A stretch of 44,938 bases of DNA from Saccharothrix sp. (GCF_031180885.1 NZ_JAPSLK010000002.1:441369-486306); one strand, 5' to 3'; positions 28,575-37,874 are shown, counted from the stretch's first letter. Numbers and translations: made by a program. The notes: generated by a model from the sequence alone, not told the origin.

Positions 28575-29165
28575 GTGCCCAGGGTGAGCCAGGACCACCT
28601 CGATGCCCGCCGCCGCCAGATCCTGGACGGCGCGCGTGCGTGTTTCGCGCGCTACGGCTACGAGGGTGCCACCGTACGCCGTCTGGAAGAGGCTACCGGT
28701 CTGTCCAGGGGAGCGATCTTCCACCACTTCCGCGACAAGGAGTCGTTGTTCCTCGCGCTGGCCGAGGACGACGCGCTGCGCATGGCGGACGTGGTGGCCA
28801 AGCAGGGTCTCGTGCAGGTGATGCGCGACCTGCTGTCCGCGCCCGAGCCGGACGCCGACCACCCGGCCGACTGGCTGGGCACCCGGCTGGAGGTGTCGCG
28901 CCGGCTGCGCACGGACCCCGAGTTCCGGGGCCGGTGGGCCGAGCGGTCGCGGCAGCTCACCGACGCCACCCGGCAGCGCCTCGTGCGGCAGCGGGAGGCC
29001 GGCAACCTGCGCGACGACGTGGACATCGACGTGCTGACGTCGTTCCTGGAGCTGGTGCTGGAAGGGCTCGTGTCGCACCTGGCGATGGGCCTGCCCGCCG
29101 ACGACCTGGAACCCGTGCTGGACCTGGTCGAGGAGTCCGTGCGCCGGCACCGCCGCTCGGGCTGA
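28575..29165 (+). CDS. acnR: TetR-family repressor of aconitase, AcnR
   Basis: 196 residues from GTG 28575. The N-terminal TetR helix-turn-helix reads ILDGARACFARYGYEGATVR then RLEEATGLSRGAIFHHFRDK, and continues ESLFLALAEDDALRMADVV, closely resembling Corynebacterium glutamicum AcnR (from memory: GARRCFAEHGYEGATVRRLE, then EEATGKSRGAIFHHFGDKEN). C-terminal parts also agree (RLEVSRRLRTDPEFRGRW, LTSFLELVLEGLVSHLA). AcnR represses acn in corynebacteria, where it responds to citrate/aconitate and iron. Here it lies about 12 kb downstream of acnA. Autoregulation is suggested by the palindrome just upstream. Confidence 0.85.
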   Translation: MPRVSQDHLDARRRQILDGARACFARYGYEGATVRRLEEATGLSRGAIFHHFRDKESLFLALAEDDALRMADVVAKQGLVQVMRDLLSAPEPDADHPADWLGTRLEVSRRLRTDPEFRGRWAERSRQLTDATRQRLVRQREAGNLRDDVDIDVLTSFLELVLEGLVSHLAMGLPADDLEPVLDLVEESVRRHRRSG

Positions 29166-29232
29166 TTGATGAGGCTGTGTTGAATTGCGCCGCCTCCGGC
29201 GTCGCGGGCTCGGCCGCCTGGAAGTCGGCTCA

Positions 29233-29287
29233 TCGCGCCGCTTTTCGCTCCGATCGAAGGACGTGATCGGAGCGAAAAGCGGCGCGA
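29233..29287. repeat. Perfect 23-bp inverted repeat with 9-base loop
   Basis: Left arm 29233-29255 and right arm 29265-29287 are exact reverse complements (core CGCCGCTTTTCGCTCCGATC) around GAAGGACGT. There is no T tract. It may end acnR transcription or be an inserted palindromic element; it sits at the broken 5' end of the MFS pseudogene. The neighbouring 29166-29232 shows no gene. Confidence 0.85.
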
Positions 29288-29298
29288 CAAGCCGACGC

Positions 29299-30071
29299 GG
29301 CCTCGCGGTGGTCGCGCGATACCTGGTGTCGGCGGGGCTCGCGCGGTCTGCCGACGAGATGGTCGGCGTGTCCGTGGTGCTGCTGGTGTTGGCGCGTACG
29401 GGTTCTTCGGTGCTCGCGGGTGCGGTCGTGGCGGCCTACACGATCCCGTCGATCCTGTCCGGACCGTTGCTCGGCGCGTGGCTGGACCGGACGCGGCGGC
29501 CGGTGATCGCGTTGGCGGGCAACCAGTTCGTGCTCGCGGCGGTGGCGTGCGGGCTGGTCCTGGTCGGGTCGACGCCGTGGGCGTTGCTGGGGTTGGCGTG
29601 CCTTGCCGGGATCACGTTGCCGATGACCAGCGGCGGGTTCACCAGCCTGGTGCCGCGACTGGCGGACGACGTCCGGCGGGTGACCTCCTACGACGCGTTG
29701 CTGTTCAACGCGGCCGCGGTTCGCGGTGGTGGCGGCGTTCGCGCCGGCGGTGGCGCTGTGGCCCGTGGCGTCCGGGCTGCCCGCGTTGCCGGCGCTGGCG
29801 CTGGTGGCCGGGGCGGTGCAGGGGCCGACGCTGGCGTCGCTGATCACCGCGGCAGGTCTACACGCCGGCGTCGTTGCTGGGGCAGGTGTCGACCACGGGG
29901 GCGAGCCTCAAGCTGGGCGGGTTCGCGACCGGTGCGGCGGTCGGCGGTGTGCTCGTCGTCCGGACGGGGCCGGCGACGGTGATCTTGCTGGTCGCGGCCG
30001 TGCACCTGCTCGCGGCGGCACTGGGCGTGCTCGCCGCCCGGCCGTCGCAAGCCCTTCGGGTGACCCCATAG
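29299..30071 (+). pseudogene. MFS transporter remnant
   Basis: Typical MFS membrane sequence runs in three frames: ARYLVSAGLARSADEMVGVS to TSYDALLFNAAAV (29299-29717), then AAFAPAVALWPVASGLPALP to LASLITA (about 29726-29850), then RQVYTPASLLGQVSTTGASL to the end (about 29853-30071). Only about 255 residues remain of about 400; the N-terminal residues before the first helix are short, and helices are missing between the first and second pieces. Frame changes lie near 29718 and 29850. It was probably a drug/metabolite efflux carrier. Confidence 0.8.
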
Positions 30072-30081
30072 GATCACCTGC

Positions 30082-30570
30082 ATGGCTGACCCGCGTCCTG
30101 CCGCTCACGTGCACCGGGTGCGGGTGCGCCCGGTCGACTGCGACCGCCAGGGGATCGTGCACGCCTCCCGGTACCCGGTGTTCTTCGAGGCGGCGATGGT
30201 CGAGACGCTGCGCTCGCTGCTCGGCTCGTACAAGGAGCTGGAGAAGCACGGCATCGACTTCGTGATGGCCGAGACGTCCATCCGCTACCTCAGCCCCGCG
30301 CGGTTCGACGACCTGCTGCGGATCGGGGTGCGCGTGCGCACGCTCGGGACCACCACGCTGACCATGGGCTTCGACGCCGACGTGGACGGGACGCCGGTCG
30401 CGACCGGGTGGAACCGCTACGTCTCCTTCGGGACCCCGGAGCTGCGCTCGACCCCCATCCCCGAGGACTTCCGCAAGCTCTTCCAACCCCGCCGCCCGAC
30501 CACGCGGCCGGCGTCGCCGGCGGCATCGCGGTCGGCGTCGCGGGCGGTCGAGCGCTCCGCCAACCGGTAG
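30082..30570 (+). CDS. Hotdog-fold acyl-CoA thioesterase
   Basis: 162 residues of the 4-hydroxybenzoyl-CoA thioesterase/YbgC type. The active-site aspartate lies in VRPVDCDRQGIVHASRYPVF, followed by the long helix FFEAAMVETLRSLLGSY and the strands RYLSPARFDDLLRIGVRVRT. It hydrolyses acyl- or aryl-CoA esters; the substrate is not evident. The last 25 residues are a low-complexity Ala/Ser/Arg/Pro tail. The stop codon abuts that of the convergent gene with no gap. Confidence 0.88.
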   Translation: MADPRPAAHVHRVRVRPVDCDRQGIVHASRYPVFFEAAMVETLRSLLGSYKELEKHGIDFVMAETSIRYLSPARFDDLLRIGVRVRTLGTTTLTMGFDADVDGTPVATGWNRYVSFGTPELRSTPIPEDFRKLFQPRRPTTRPASPAASRSASRAVERSANR

Positions 30571-31340
30571 TCAGCCGCTCGCGACGGCCTGGCAGGCGGC
30601 GAAGCCCTCGGCGCGCGCCACGATCCGCCCGCCGGAGACGCGCACGGCCACCTCGGTCTCGTCGCTGACCGCCGGGACGCCCGCGGCGCGCGCGATCTCG
30701 CCGGTCTCGTCGCACAGCACGTGGACGTCCGGCCAGGCGTGGGCCGGGAAGGCCCGGCGGAGCGGCCCGGTGAGCTGGGCCAGGGTGAGCCGGGCCAGCG
30801 GGGCCAGCTCCTGGGGCGCGCCGGTCACCAGGACGACGGTCGTCCGGCCGTGCCGCGCGGCCTGTTCGACGGCGTCGAGGCGGTTGAGCCCGAGGACCGC
30901 CACCACCCCGTCGCCGGCGGTGTGCGGGGTGCCGCGGACCAGGTCGGTGGCAGGCGGCGGCTCCCATGCCTCGTCGGCGCGGCGGACCGGCGGGCTCGCG
31001 GCCGGCGCGGCCCGGTAGTCGTTGATCTCCAGGCCGGCGAGGCCCTCCACGGCGGTCACCACGTCGTAGGGCTCCAGGAAGCCCGGGGCCGAGGCGGCGA
31101 CCTGGTGGGCGCCCAACAGGGTCGTCATCAGGGTTCGGGCGTGGCGGACCATGCGGGTGGGTGGTGCGGCGGGGTCCGGGTCCGGCGCGCGGAGGCGTTC
31201 GAGGGCGAGGGCGAGCAGGAGCGCGTCCAGGCCGAGCAGTTGCGCGCAGGGGCGGCGGAGGTCGTCGGTGAGCAGTTCGGGCAGCAGGTCGCGGCCCAGC
31301 CAGTCGTCGGCGACCAGCGGCCGGACCCAGGCCAGGGCGA
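30571..31340 (-). pseudogene. 5'-truncated gene of unknown family with redoxin-like C-terminus
   Basis: About 256 codons of good coding sequence, from LALAWVRPLVADDWLGRDLL near 31340 to the stop at 30571. No start codon with a ribosome-binding site exists in this frame near 31340, and the sequence further upstream is the antisense of a P450, so the true N-terminus is lost. ATG 31152 (MVRHARTLMTTLLG) could give a shortened product. The middle part is not recognised. The end, VHVLCDETGEIARAAGVPA then VRVSGGRIVARAEG, resembles the C-terminal half of a peroxiredoxin/thioredoxin fold. Confidence 0.6.
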
Positions 31341-32491
31341 GACACCTACGACACCGCCCGGGAAGCCGGCCGGCTCGCCCGGATGCAGGTCCCCGGCATG
31401 GGACCGCTGTGGATCGCGACCCGGCACGAGGACGCGCGGGAAGTCCTGGGCGGCGGCCGGTTCGCCGTGAACAGCGGCAGCTTCCTGCGGCCACCGGGCA
31501 TCCCCGAGCACTGCCTGCGCTACCTGCGCACCATGGCCGAGATGGAGGGCCCCGAGCACCTGCGCCTGCGGACGCTCGCCGCGCCGGCGTTCACCGCGAG
31601 CCGGGGCCGGGCGTTCCGGCCGCGCATCCAGCGGATCGTCGACGACCTCCTCGACGCCCTGCCCGAGGGCGAGGTCGACCTGCTGGAGCACTTCGCGCAG
31701 CCGTTGCCGATGGACGTGATCTGCGAACTGGTCGGCGTCCCGGCCGCGGACCGTCCACAGTGGAGGGAGTACGGCGCGGCCGTGGTCGGCGGGTTCGGGA
31801 AAGCGTTCCCGGACGCCATCCCGCGCATCGTCGAGGGCGTCCGGGCGGCCGTCGCGCACCGCCGGTCCGAGCCCGGCGACGACCTGATCTCGACCCTGCT
31901 GGAAGTCCGCGCCGACGACGGCGACCGGCTGACCGACGACGAGTTGGTCACCCCGGTGTGCACCTGGTCCTGGCCGGGCAGACGCCGACCAACCTGATCG
32001 CCAACGCGGTCGAGGTCCTGCTCACCCACCCCGACCACCTCGCCGCGTTGCGCGCCGACCCGTCCCTCATGCCCCGGGCGGTGGAGGAACTGACCCGCTG
32101 GGCCGGTCCGCAGCTGTTGACCACGCCCAGGTTCGCCCTGGAGGACGTGGTCTTCGACGACGTGACCGTGCGCAAGGGGGAACCGGTCAGCGCGGCGATC
32201 ATGGCGGCCAACCGCGACCCGAGGGCGTTCGCCGACCCGCAGACCCTGGACCTGACCCGGTCCGGCCCGGGCCACCTCGGCTACGCCCACGGCCCGCGCT
32301 TCTGCCTCGGCGCCGCGTTCGCCCGCGCCGACACGGAGATCGCCCTGACCGCGCTGATCACCCGCTACCCGGACCTGGCGCTCGCAGGCACCCCGGAACG
32401 CAGCCCGGACCCCGGCACCTGGCGACTGACCACCCTGCCGATCACCCGCTGGCGCGGTGGCCGGAAACGTCGCCGGCGGGCCGGGAACTGA
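31341..32491 (+). pseudogene. 5'-truncated, frameshifted cytochrome P450
   Basis: Bacterial class I P450 without its start. Homology begins abruptly at DTYDTAREAGRLARMQVPGM (31341), about 40 residues into the family, and continues through MEGPEHLRLRTLAAPAFTAS. Near 31955 the frame shifts: TDDELVT in the first frame continues as VHLVLAGQTPTNLIANAVEV in another. The acid/threonine pair of helix I (AGxE/DT) is replaced by AGQTPT. ExxR is EELTR and the haem loop GYAHGPRFCLGAAFA is intact. With no start and one frameshift it cannot be functional as read. Confidence 0.82.
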
Positions 32492-32538
32492 TCGTTTCCG
32501 TCCTTGAACACTCGATCGAAGGGGGTCACCGTGGAGGG

Positions 32539-33834
32539 ATGTCGTCCGTGGTGAAGAACGCAACGCTGCTGTTCCTGGGGCGCACCATCGTCCGGGCGCA
32601 GGCCCTGCTCGGGGACCCCGCCGCCAAGCTGTTCGGGATGAGCCCGTCCCGCGACCCCTACCCCGCCTACGAAGCGGTCCGTGCGCGCGGGACGCTCGTG
32701 AAGAGCCGGATGGGCCTCTACCTCACCGCCTCGCACGAGCTGTGCCTGGACCTGTTGCGCGACCCGGACTTCGGCACCCTGCCCGCGGGCGCGCTGTCCC
32801 CGGTCGACTCCAACGCCTACGTGGACGGCAGACGACTGGTGAACCCGGTCGAGGAGTCCTTCCTGGTCCGCAACCCGCCCGACCACACCCGCCTGCGCCG
32901 CCTGGTCGCGCCCTGGTTCACGCCGAAGGGGCTGCGCGCGCAGGCGGCCACGGTGGAGCGGGTCGTGGAGGAGTACCTGGACGAGGCCGCGTGCGGCGGC
33001 GCGTTCGACCTCGTCGGGGACTTCGCCGCGCGGGTGCCGATCCAGGTGATCGCGGACCTGTTGGGCGTGCCGGGCGCGGACCACCAGGCGTTCGCCCGTT
33101 GGGGCGGTGCGCTGGTCAATGCGCTGGACGGGGTGCGGGACATGGGCGAGATGCGTGCGCTGCACCAGGGTTTGCGGGAGTTCGAGGCGTTCTTGGACGA
33201 GTTGGTGGAGCACCGGAGGCAGACGCCGGGCGACGACGTCGTCAGCATGTTGGCGGCGCACGACGACCTGTCCCGCGAGGACCTGATCGCGACCACGGAG
33301 TTGCTGCTGGTCGCCGGGTTCGAGACGACCGTGAACCTGATCGGCAACGCGGTGCTGGCCGTGCTGGCGCACCCGCAGGTCCGGGACCGGCTCGTCGAGG
33401 ACCCGTCCTACGCGGACGCGGTGATCGAGGAGACCCTGCGGCTGGACCCGCCCGTGCAGTACACGGTGCGCGTCCCGTTCAAGTCGACGCGGGTGGCGGG
33501 CACGTGGATCCCCAAGGGCACACCGATCATGCTCATGCTGGCCGCCGCGAACCGCGACCCGGCCGTGTTCACCGACCCGCACCGCTTCGACCCGGGCCGG
33601 GCGGACGGTCGGGAGCACCTGGCGTTCTCGTCGGGCATCCACTACTGCCTGGGCGCGGGCCTGGCCCGGATGGAGGGCGCGGCGGCGCTGCGCGGCCTGT
33701 TCCGCCGGTTCCCGGACCTGCGCGCGGCCGGCCGGGTGCGCCGGCGACCGTCCCGCGTGATCCGCGGCGCGGCGAGGTTTCCCGTGCACACCGGGACCGC
33801 GAAACACCACACGATGGTGGAAACCATCAGCTGA
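32539..33834 (+). CDS. Cytochrome P450
   Basis: 431 residues, soluble bacterial P450. Helix I LLLVAGFETTVNLIGNAV (near 254), ExxR in EETLRLDPP (near 297) and haem-binding FSSGIHYCLGAGLAR with the cysteine near 369 are all canonical. It needs a ferredoxin and reductase, which are not in this window. ATG 32539 is directly after GGAGGG; GTG 32548 three codons later has a better 9-base spacing and may be the true start. It lies 47 bp downstream of the broken P450, in tandem with it; the two differ strongly in sequence. Substrate unknown. Confidence 0.92.
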   Translation: MSSVVKNATLLFLGRTIVRAQALLGDPAAKLFGMSPSRDPYPAYEAVRARGTLVKSRMGLYLTASHELCLDLLRDPDFGTLPAGALSPVDSNAYVDGRRLVNPVEESFLVRNPPDHTRLRRLVAPWFTPKGLRAQAATVERVVEEYLDEAACGGAFDLVGDFAARVPIQVIADLLGVPGADHQAFARWGGALVNALDGVRDMGEMRALHQGLREFEAFLDELVEHRRQTPGDDVVSMLAAHDDLSREDLIATTELLLVAGFETTVNLIGNAVLAVLAHPQVRDRLVEDPSYADAVIEETLRLDPPVQYTVRVPFKSTRVAGTWIPKGTPIMLMLAAANRDPAVFTDPHRFDPGRADGREHLAFSSGIHYCLGAGLARMEGAAALRGLFRRFPDLRAAGRVRRRPSRVIRGAARFPVHTGTAKHHTMVETIS

Positions 33835-33868
33835 TCCACAGGATTTTCGGGCATGCTGGTACGCGCGT

Positions 33869-33907
33869 GAGGCGACCCGCCGCACCGCCGCCGCGGCGGG
33901 TCGCCTC
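33869..33907. terminator. Bidirectional terminator hairpin
   Basis: Perfect 15-bp stem GAGGCGACCCGCCGC (33869-33883) with 33893-33907, between the convergent P450 and peptide-transporter genes. Confidence 0.85.
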
Positions 33908-33922
33908 GCGTCCTGAAGCGCC

Positions 33923-35398
33923 TCAGTCCACGCCGTGCATCAGCTTGCGGATGTTCTTCGTGCCCGCCGCCAGCAGCAGGCCCAGCGCGATGGACACGCC
34001 GCCCAGCACGCCGAAGTACGCCACCGCGTTCTCGTCGCTGTAGAACCGCACCACGATCGCGCCCACGCCCTGGCCCGCGGCCGATGCCAGGAACCACAGC
34101 CCCATCGTCTGCGACGCGAACGCCCGCGGCGCGAGCTTGGTGGTCACCGACAGACCCACCGGCGACAGCAACAGCTCACCGGAGGTCATCACCGCGTACA
34201 TCCCGATGATCCACAGGAACGACGCCCGCACCGCCGGGTCGCCCTGGCTGGCCACCATCATCAGCACGTACGACAACCCCACCAGCAGCAGCGCGTACGC
34301 GAACTTGCGCGGCGTCGACGGCTGGCGCTTGCCCAGCTTCACCCACAGCAGCGCGAACAGCGGCGCGAACAGGATGATCATCACCGGGTTGATCGACTGG
34401 ATGAACGACGCGGGCACGTCGAAGCCCAGGAAGTGCCGGTCCAGCCGGGTGTCGGCGAACGCCGCGATCACGGTCGCGCTCTGCTCGAACAGCAGCCAGA
34501 ACATGGCGGCGGCGATGAACAGCGGGATGTAGGCGGTCAGCCGGGACCGCTCCACCGGGGTGGTCTTCGGACTGCGCATCATCACCACGAAGTAGCCGAT
34601 GGGCAGCACCACGGACGCCAGGCTGATCAGGTTGATCACGCCCTCCCCGCCCACCAGCCCGGTCACCACCAGCAGCGCCACCACGGCCACCGCGCCCAGC
34701 GAGAACCCGACGATCCGGCCGATCAGCGCACCGCGCTCCGCCGCGGGCAGCGGGTTCGGCGGGACCAGGGCCGCGTCGCCCAGGTTGCGCCGGCCGAACC
34801 GGTAGGCGATCAGGCCCAGCGCCATGCCGACGGCCGCGGCGCCGAAGCCGAAGTGCCAGTCGACCTCTTCACCCAGCCACCCGCACACCAGCGGCGCGAG
34901 GAAGCCGCCGAGGTTGATGCCCATGTAGAAGATCGTGAAACCGGAGTCCCGGCGCGGGTCGTCCGCCGCGTACAGGCCGCCGACCACGGTGGAGATGTTC
35001 GGCTTGAGCAGGCCGGTGCCGAGCACGATCAGGATCAGGCCGGTGTACACGCCCGCCACGCCGATCGGCAACGCCAGCGCGATGTGCCCGAACATGATCA
35101 GCACGCCGCCGTAGAACACCGACCGCTGCCCGCCCAGGACCCGGTCGGCGAGCCAGCCGCCCGCCACCCCGGACATGTAGACCGACGCGCCGTAGATGGC
35201 GACCAGGGACAGCGCGAAGCTCTTGTCCAGGCCGAGCGCGCCCTCGTCCACGCTGCGGTACAGGTAGTAGGCGAGGATGGCCTTCATGCCGTAGTAGGAG
35301 AAGCGCTCCCACAGTTCGGCGAAGAACAGCGTCGACAGTCCTCGGGGATGTCCGAAGAAGCCGCGCTGCGGAGTGGAAACCGCGCTCGTGGCGCTCAC
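33923..35398 (-). CDS. POT-family proton-coupled oligopeptide transporter
   Basis: 491 residues, 12-14 transmembrane segments. The PTR2/POT signatures are clear: FFAELWERFSYYGMKAIL (the ExxERFxYY motif of helix 1) and GGYLYADDPRRDSGFTIFYM-like sequence here reading GLYAADDPRRDSGFTIFYMG, with NLGGFLAPL after it. These carriers import di- and tripeptides with protons. GTG 35398 has AGGAGGA upstream. An AcnR-like box lies 56 bp upstream of the start. Single gene, ended by the terminator at 33869. Confidence 0.94.
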   Translation of the reverse strand: MSATSAVSTPQRGFFGHPRGLSTLFFAELWERFSYYGMKAILAYYLYRSVDEGALGLDKSFALSLVAIYGASVYMSGVAGGWLADRVLGGQRSVFYGGVLIMFGHIALALPIGVAGVYTGLILIVLGTGLLKPNISTVVGGLYAADDPRRDSGFTIFYMGINLGGFLAPLVCGWLGEEVDWHFGFGAAAVGMALGLIAYRFGRRNLGDAALVPPNPLPAAERGALIGRIVGFSLGAVAVVALLVVTGLVGGEGVINLISLASVVLPIGYFVVMMRSPKTTPVERSRLTAYIPLFIAAAMFWLLFEQSATVIAAFADTRLDRHFLGFDVPASFIQSINPVMIILFAPLFALLWVKLGKRQPSTPRKFAYALLLVGLSYVLMMVASQGDPAVRASFLWIIGMYAVMTSGELLLSPVGLSVTTKLAPRAFASQTMGLWFLASAAGQGVGAIVVRFYSDENAVAYFGVLGGVSIALGLLLAAGTKNIRKLMHGVD

Positions 35399-35453
35399 TG
35401 GTTCCTCCTGCTGGTGTCAACGATGTCACCCCGGCGTTCCGGGTCACGTTACG

Positions 35454-35469
35454 CCGTACGGACGTACTG
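35454..35469. promoter_or_regulatory. AcnR-like box upstream of the POT transporter
   Basis: CCGTACGGACGTACTG matches the AcnR consensus CAGNACnnncGTACTG at 11 of 12 specified bases. It lies between the divergent POT transporter (start 35398) and the gene at 35550, within promoter distance of both. Binding by AcnR is inference. Confidence 0.5.
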
Positions 35470-35549
35470 GTTGAAACCGGATGACGGCCAAGTGGCCGAA
35501 CGCACACGTTCGGAGTGCGATCCCGGGCAACCTTTGGTGCACTCAGGGT

Positions 35550-36113
35550 GTGGATCTGATCGAGGCTCACGGACGCGCGATGACGGAGTTCGACTCGCGG
35601 GTGCGCCGGGTGCGCCCCGACCACTGGGACCTGGGTACCCCGTGCAAGGAGTGGTCGGTCCACGACCTGGTGAACCACCTGGTGTACGAGCAGCTGTGGG
35701 CGCCCGAGCTGCTGGCCGGCTGCACGGTCGAGCAGGTGGGCGACCGCTTCGACGGCGACCAGCTCGGCGACGACCCGCTGCACGCGTGGGTGGTGGCCGC
35801 GGCGGCGGCGCGGGAGGCGTGGATCGAACCGAAGGCGCTGGCGAAGACCGTGCACGTCAGCTGGGGGCGGATACCCGCGACCGAGTACTGCTGGCAGATG
35901 ACGCTCGACCTGGGCGTGCACGCGTGGGACCTGGCGCGGGCGATCGGCGTGGACGACCGGCTCGACCCCGACCTGGCGCACACGCTGCTGGAGTACGCCC
36001 AGTCCAACGCCGGCTCCTTCGCCGACAGCGGGCTGTTCGACGCGCCCGTGCCGGTGCCCGACGACGCCGACGACCAGACCAGGCTGGTGGCGATGCTGGG
36101 CAGAACGCCTTGA
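35550..36113 (+). CDS. TIGR03086/mycothiol-transferase-type DinB-fold protein
   Basis: 187 residues from GTG 35550. It starts with the helical metal-dependent mycothiol-transferase fold: DHWDLGTPCKEWSVHDLVNH followed by LVYEQLW; the metal histidine is in VNHLV and another in LDLGVHAWDLARA. Members (maleylpyruvate isomerase N-terminal family) use mycothiol as cofactor in Actinobacteria. Reaction unknown. The upstream frame is open to 35481 but weak. It is divergent from the POT transporter. Confidence 0.85.
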   Translation: MDLIEAHGRAMTEFDSRVRRVRPDHWDLGTPCKEWSVHDLVNHLVYEQLWAPELLAGCTVEQVGDRFDGDQLGDDPLHAWVVAAAAAREAWIEPKALAKTVHVSWGRIPATEYCWQMTLDLGVHAWDLARAIGVDDRLDPDLAHTLLEYAQSNAGSFADSGLFDAPVPVPDDADDQTRLVAMLGRTP

Positions 36114-36147
36114 GTGTTCGCGGTGCAGAGTGGACCCCGTGTGATCT

Positions 36148-36449
36148 GTCGTGGGGGGGAAACCTGTCGGAGGCTTCCCCCCACGACCTGTTCCTTGACC
36201 CCGAGCGGGGCGTCCCGGAGGCCAAGATCCCGCCCGAACCCGGTGGCGCGCGTCCCGCTCCGCGGATCTCCCCCAGCTTCGCGGAGCGGGACGTGCCTCC
36301 CCCTGTGGTGTGCCCAAGTCCCCGACGCCTCGGGGCACACCACAGTGATAGCCCTTCGCGGTTGTCCGGTGTCGACGGCCGGACACCTGACAACGATCGC
36401 CTGACAACGACGTCGGGCCCCGCCCGCGGGTGTGCGGGGGGGCCCGACG
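36148..36449. repeat. Array of five successive inverted repeats
   Basis: Between convergent genes lie five hairpins: (1) 36148-36187, TCGTGGGGGG pairing with CCCCCCACGA, probably the terminator; (2) 36251-36264 with 36280-36293, 14 bp perfect; (3) 36303-36315 with 36333-36345, 13 bp perfect, with a nested CCCCGA/TCGGGG; (4) 36361-36373 with 36382-36394, 12 of 13 bp; (5) 36411-36421 with 36439-36449, 11 bp perfect. The arms are unrelated to each other. No coding sequence is visible from 36114 to 36555. Confidence 0.85.
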
Positions 36450-36555
36450 GGTGGCGGACGGACCAGCGTAGATCAACGCCCGCACCTGCGTGAAGGCGTG
36501 ACCAGAGGGTGCCGGCGCCGGTTGAACGGGGCGAAAAGCCCAGGTGAAGGCCTGG

Positions 36556-37065
36556 TCAGGGACCGCTGACGCCCGGGGTCCAGCTCTCCGGGACACCGCT
36601 CTCGGTGAGCACGAGCTGCCAGTCGGCGAACCCCTGCGGGGCGCCCGGCTGCCACGGGAAGACGCCGTCGACGGTCGGGATCAGGATCTGCACGGCGGCG
36701 AAGTCGCCCTTGCCGTAGAGGAGGAACGCGCTGCCGAAGAACTCCGGGTAGAAGCCCTTGAAGACCCGTTCGAACGTGATGGGGACGTTGTCGAAGAAGT
36801 CGAAGTACAACTTGCCGGGCACGAACCGCTCACCCCGGCTGGCCCGGTCGACGTAGCTGCGGATCAGCACCTCGGCGATGTCCGTGGGCAACCCCAGCAC
36901 CACGGCTTCCGCCACACCGAACCGCCGCCACGCGCCCACCGAAAACGAGTAGCCCGCACCCTCCCGATCGGCCGCGACGTTGACCACCGCGTGCCCGTGG
37001 CGCTCCGCTTGGTCGAACAGCCAGTCGCGCAACTGGGACTCGTGAGGGCTCGTCACATCGGCCAT
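36556..37065 (-). CDS. DUF4262 family protein
   Basis: 169 residues from ATG 37065. The DUF4262 pattern is visible: an N-terminal HGHAVVNVAADREGAGYSFS (the HG and SxS/G stretch), VVLGLPTDIAEVLIRSYVDR, then the end FPWQPGAPQGFADWQLVL. The domain is widespread in actinobacteria and its function is unknown. No membrane segment. It lies downstream of yebC but after a strong terminator. Confidence 0.85.
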   Translation of the reverse strand: MADVTSPHESQLRDWLFDQAERHGHAVVNVAADREGAGYSFSVGAWRRFGVAEAVVLGLPTDIAEVLIRSYVDRASRGERFVPGKLYFDFFDNVPITFERVFKGFYPEFFGSAFLLYGKGDFAAVQILIPTVDGVFPWQPGAPQGFADWQLVLTESGVPESWTPGVSGP

Positions 37066-37074
37066 TCTGCCCAA

Positions 37075-37114
37075 CCGCGTGTGACCCCTGCGTACGGTCC
37101 GGGGTCACACGCGG
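37075..37114 (-). terminator. Terminator of pdxT-yebC
   Basis: Perfect 14-bp stem CCGCGTGTGACCCC (37075-37088) with 37101-37114, 8 bp downstream of the yebC stop. Confidence 0.85.
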
Positions 37115-37121
37115 CTTCGGG

Positions 37122-37874
37122 TCAGGCGTCGACTTCGGCCATGACGTCGTCGGAGACGTCGAAGTTGGCGAAGACGTTCTGGACGTCGTCGCAGTCCTCC
37201 AGCGCGTCGATCAGCTTGAAGATCTTGCGCGCGCCCTCGGCCTCGAGCTGGACGGTGACCGACGGCAGGAAGTTCGCCTCGGCGCTCTCGTAGTCGTAGC
37301 CCGCGTCCTGGAGCGCGGTGCGCACGGCGACCATGTCGCCCGCCTCGCTGACCACCTCGTAGCTCTCGCCGAGGTCGTTGACCTCCTCGGCGCCCGCGTC
37401 GAGGACCGCCATCAGGACGTCGTCCTCGGACAGGCCGTTCTTCGGCACGATCACGACGCCCTTGCGGGTGAACATGTAGGCCACCGAGCCCGGGTCGGCC
37501 ATGCTGCCGCCGTTGCGGGTCATGGCGGTGCGCACCTCGGACGCCGCGCGGTTGCGGTTGTCGGTGAGGCACTCGACCAGGACGGCGACGCCGTTGGGGC
37601 CGTAGCCCTCATACATGATCGTCTGCCAGTCCGCGCCACCGGCTTCCTCGCCCGCGCCGCGCTTGCGGGCGCGCTCGATGTTGTCCAGCGGCACCGAGTT
37701 CTTGCGCGCCTTCTGGATGGCGTCGTACAGCGTCGGGTTGCCGTCCGGGTCACCCCCGCCGGTGCGCGCGGCGACCTCGATGTTCTTGATGAGCTTGGCG
37801 AACAGCTTGCCGCGCTTTGCGTCGAGGGCGGCCTTCTTGTGCTTAGTGGTGGCCCACTTGGAGTGGCCGCTCAT
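37122..37874 (-). CDS. yebC: YebC/PmpR family DNA-binding regulatory protein
   Basis: 250 residues. The hallmark start [20 protein letters not shown] is followed by [40 protein letters not shown] and [20 protein letters not shown]. YebC proteins are involved in transcriptional regulation and, in recent work, in translation of polyproline stretches. ATG 37874 is the conserved start. It lies 21 bp downstream of pdxT, the usual actinobacterial pair; the ruvCAB genes that often follow are not here. Confidence 0.95.
   Translation of the reverse strand: MSGHSKWATTKHKKAALDAKRGKLFAKLIKNIEVAARTGGGDPDGNPTLYDAIQKARKNSVPLDNIERARKRGAGEEAGGADWQTIMYEGYGPNGVAVLVECLTDNRNRAASEVRTAMTRNGGSMADPGSVAYMFTRKGVVIVPKNGLSEDDVLMAVLDAGAEEVNDLGESYEVVSEAGDMVAVRTALQDAGYDYESAEANFLPSVTVQLEAEGARKIFKLIDALEDCDDVQNVFANFDVSDDVMAEVDA

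Noticed and set aside
31383..31997. Short P450 starting at ATG 31383 as an intact gene
   Set aside because: The sequence before this ATG continues P450 homology, and the frame is lost near 31955 before the haem-binding region.
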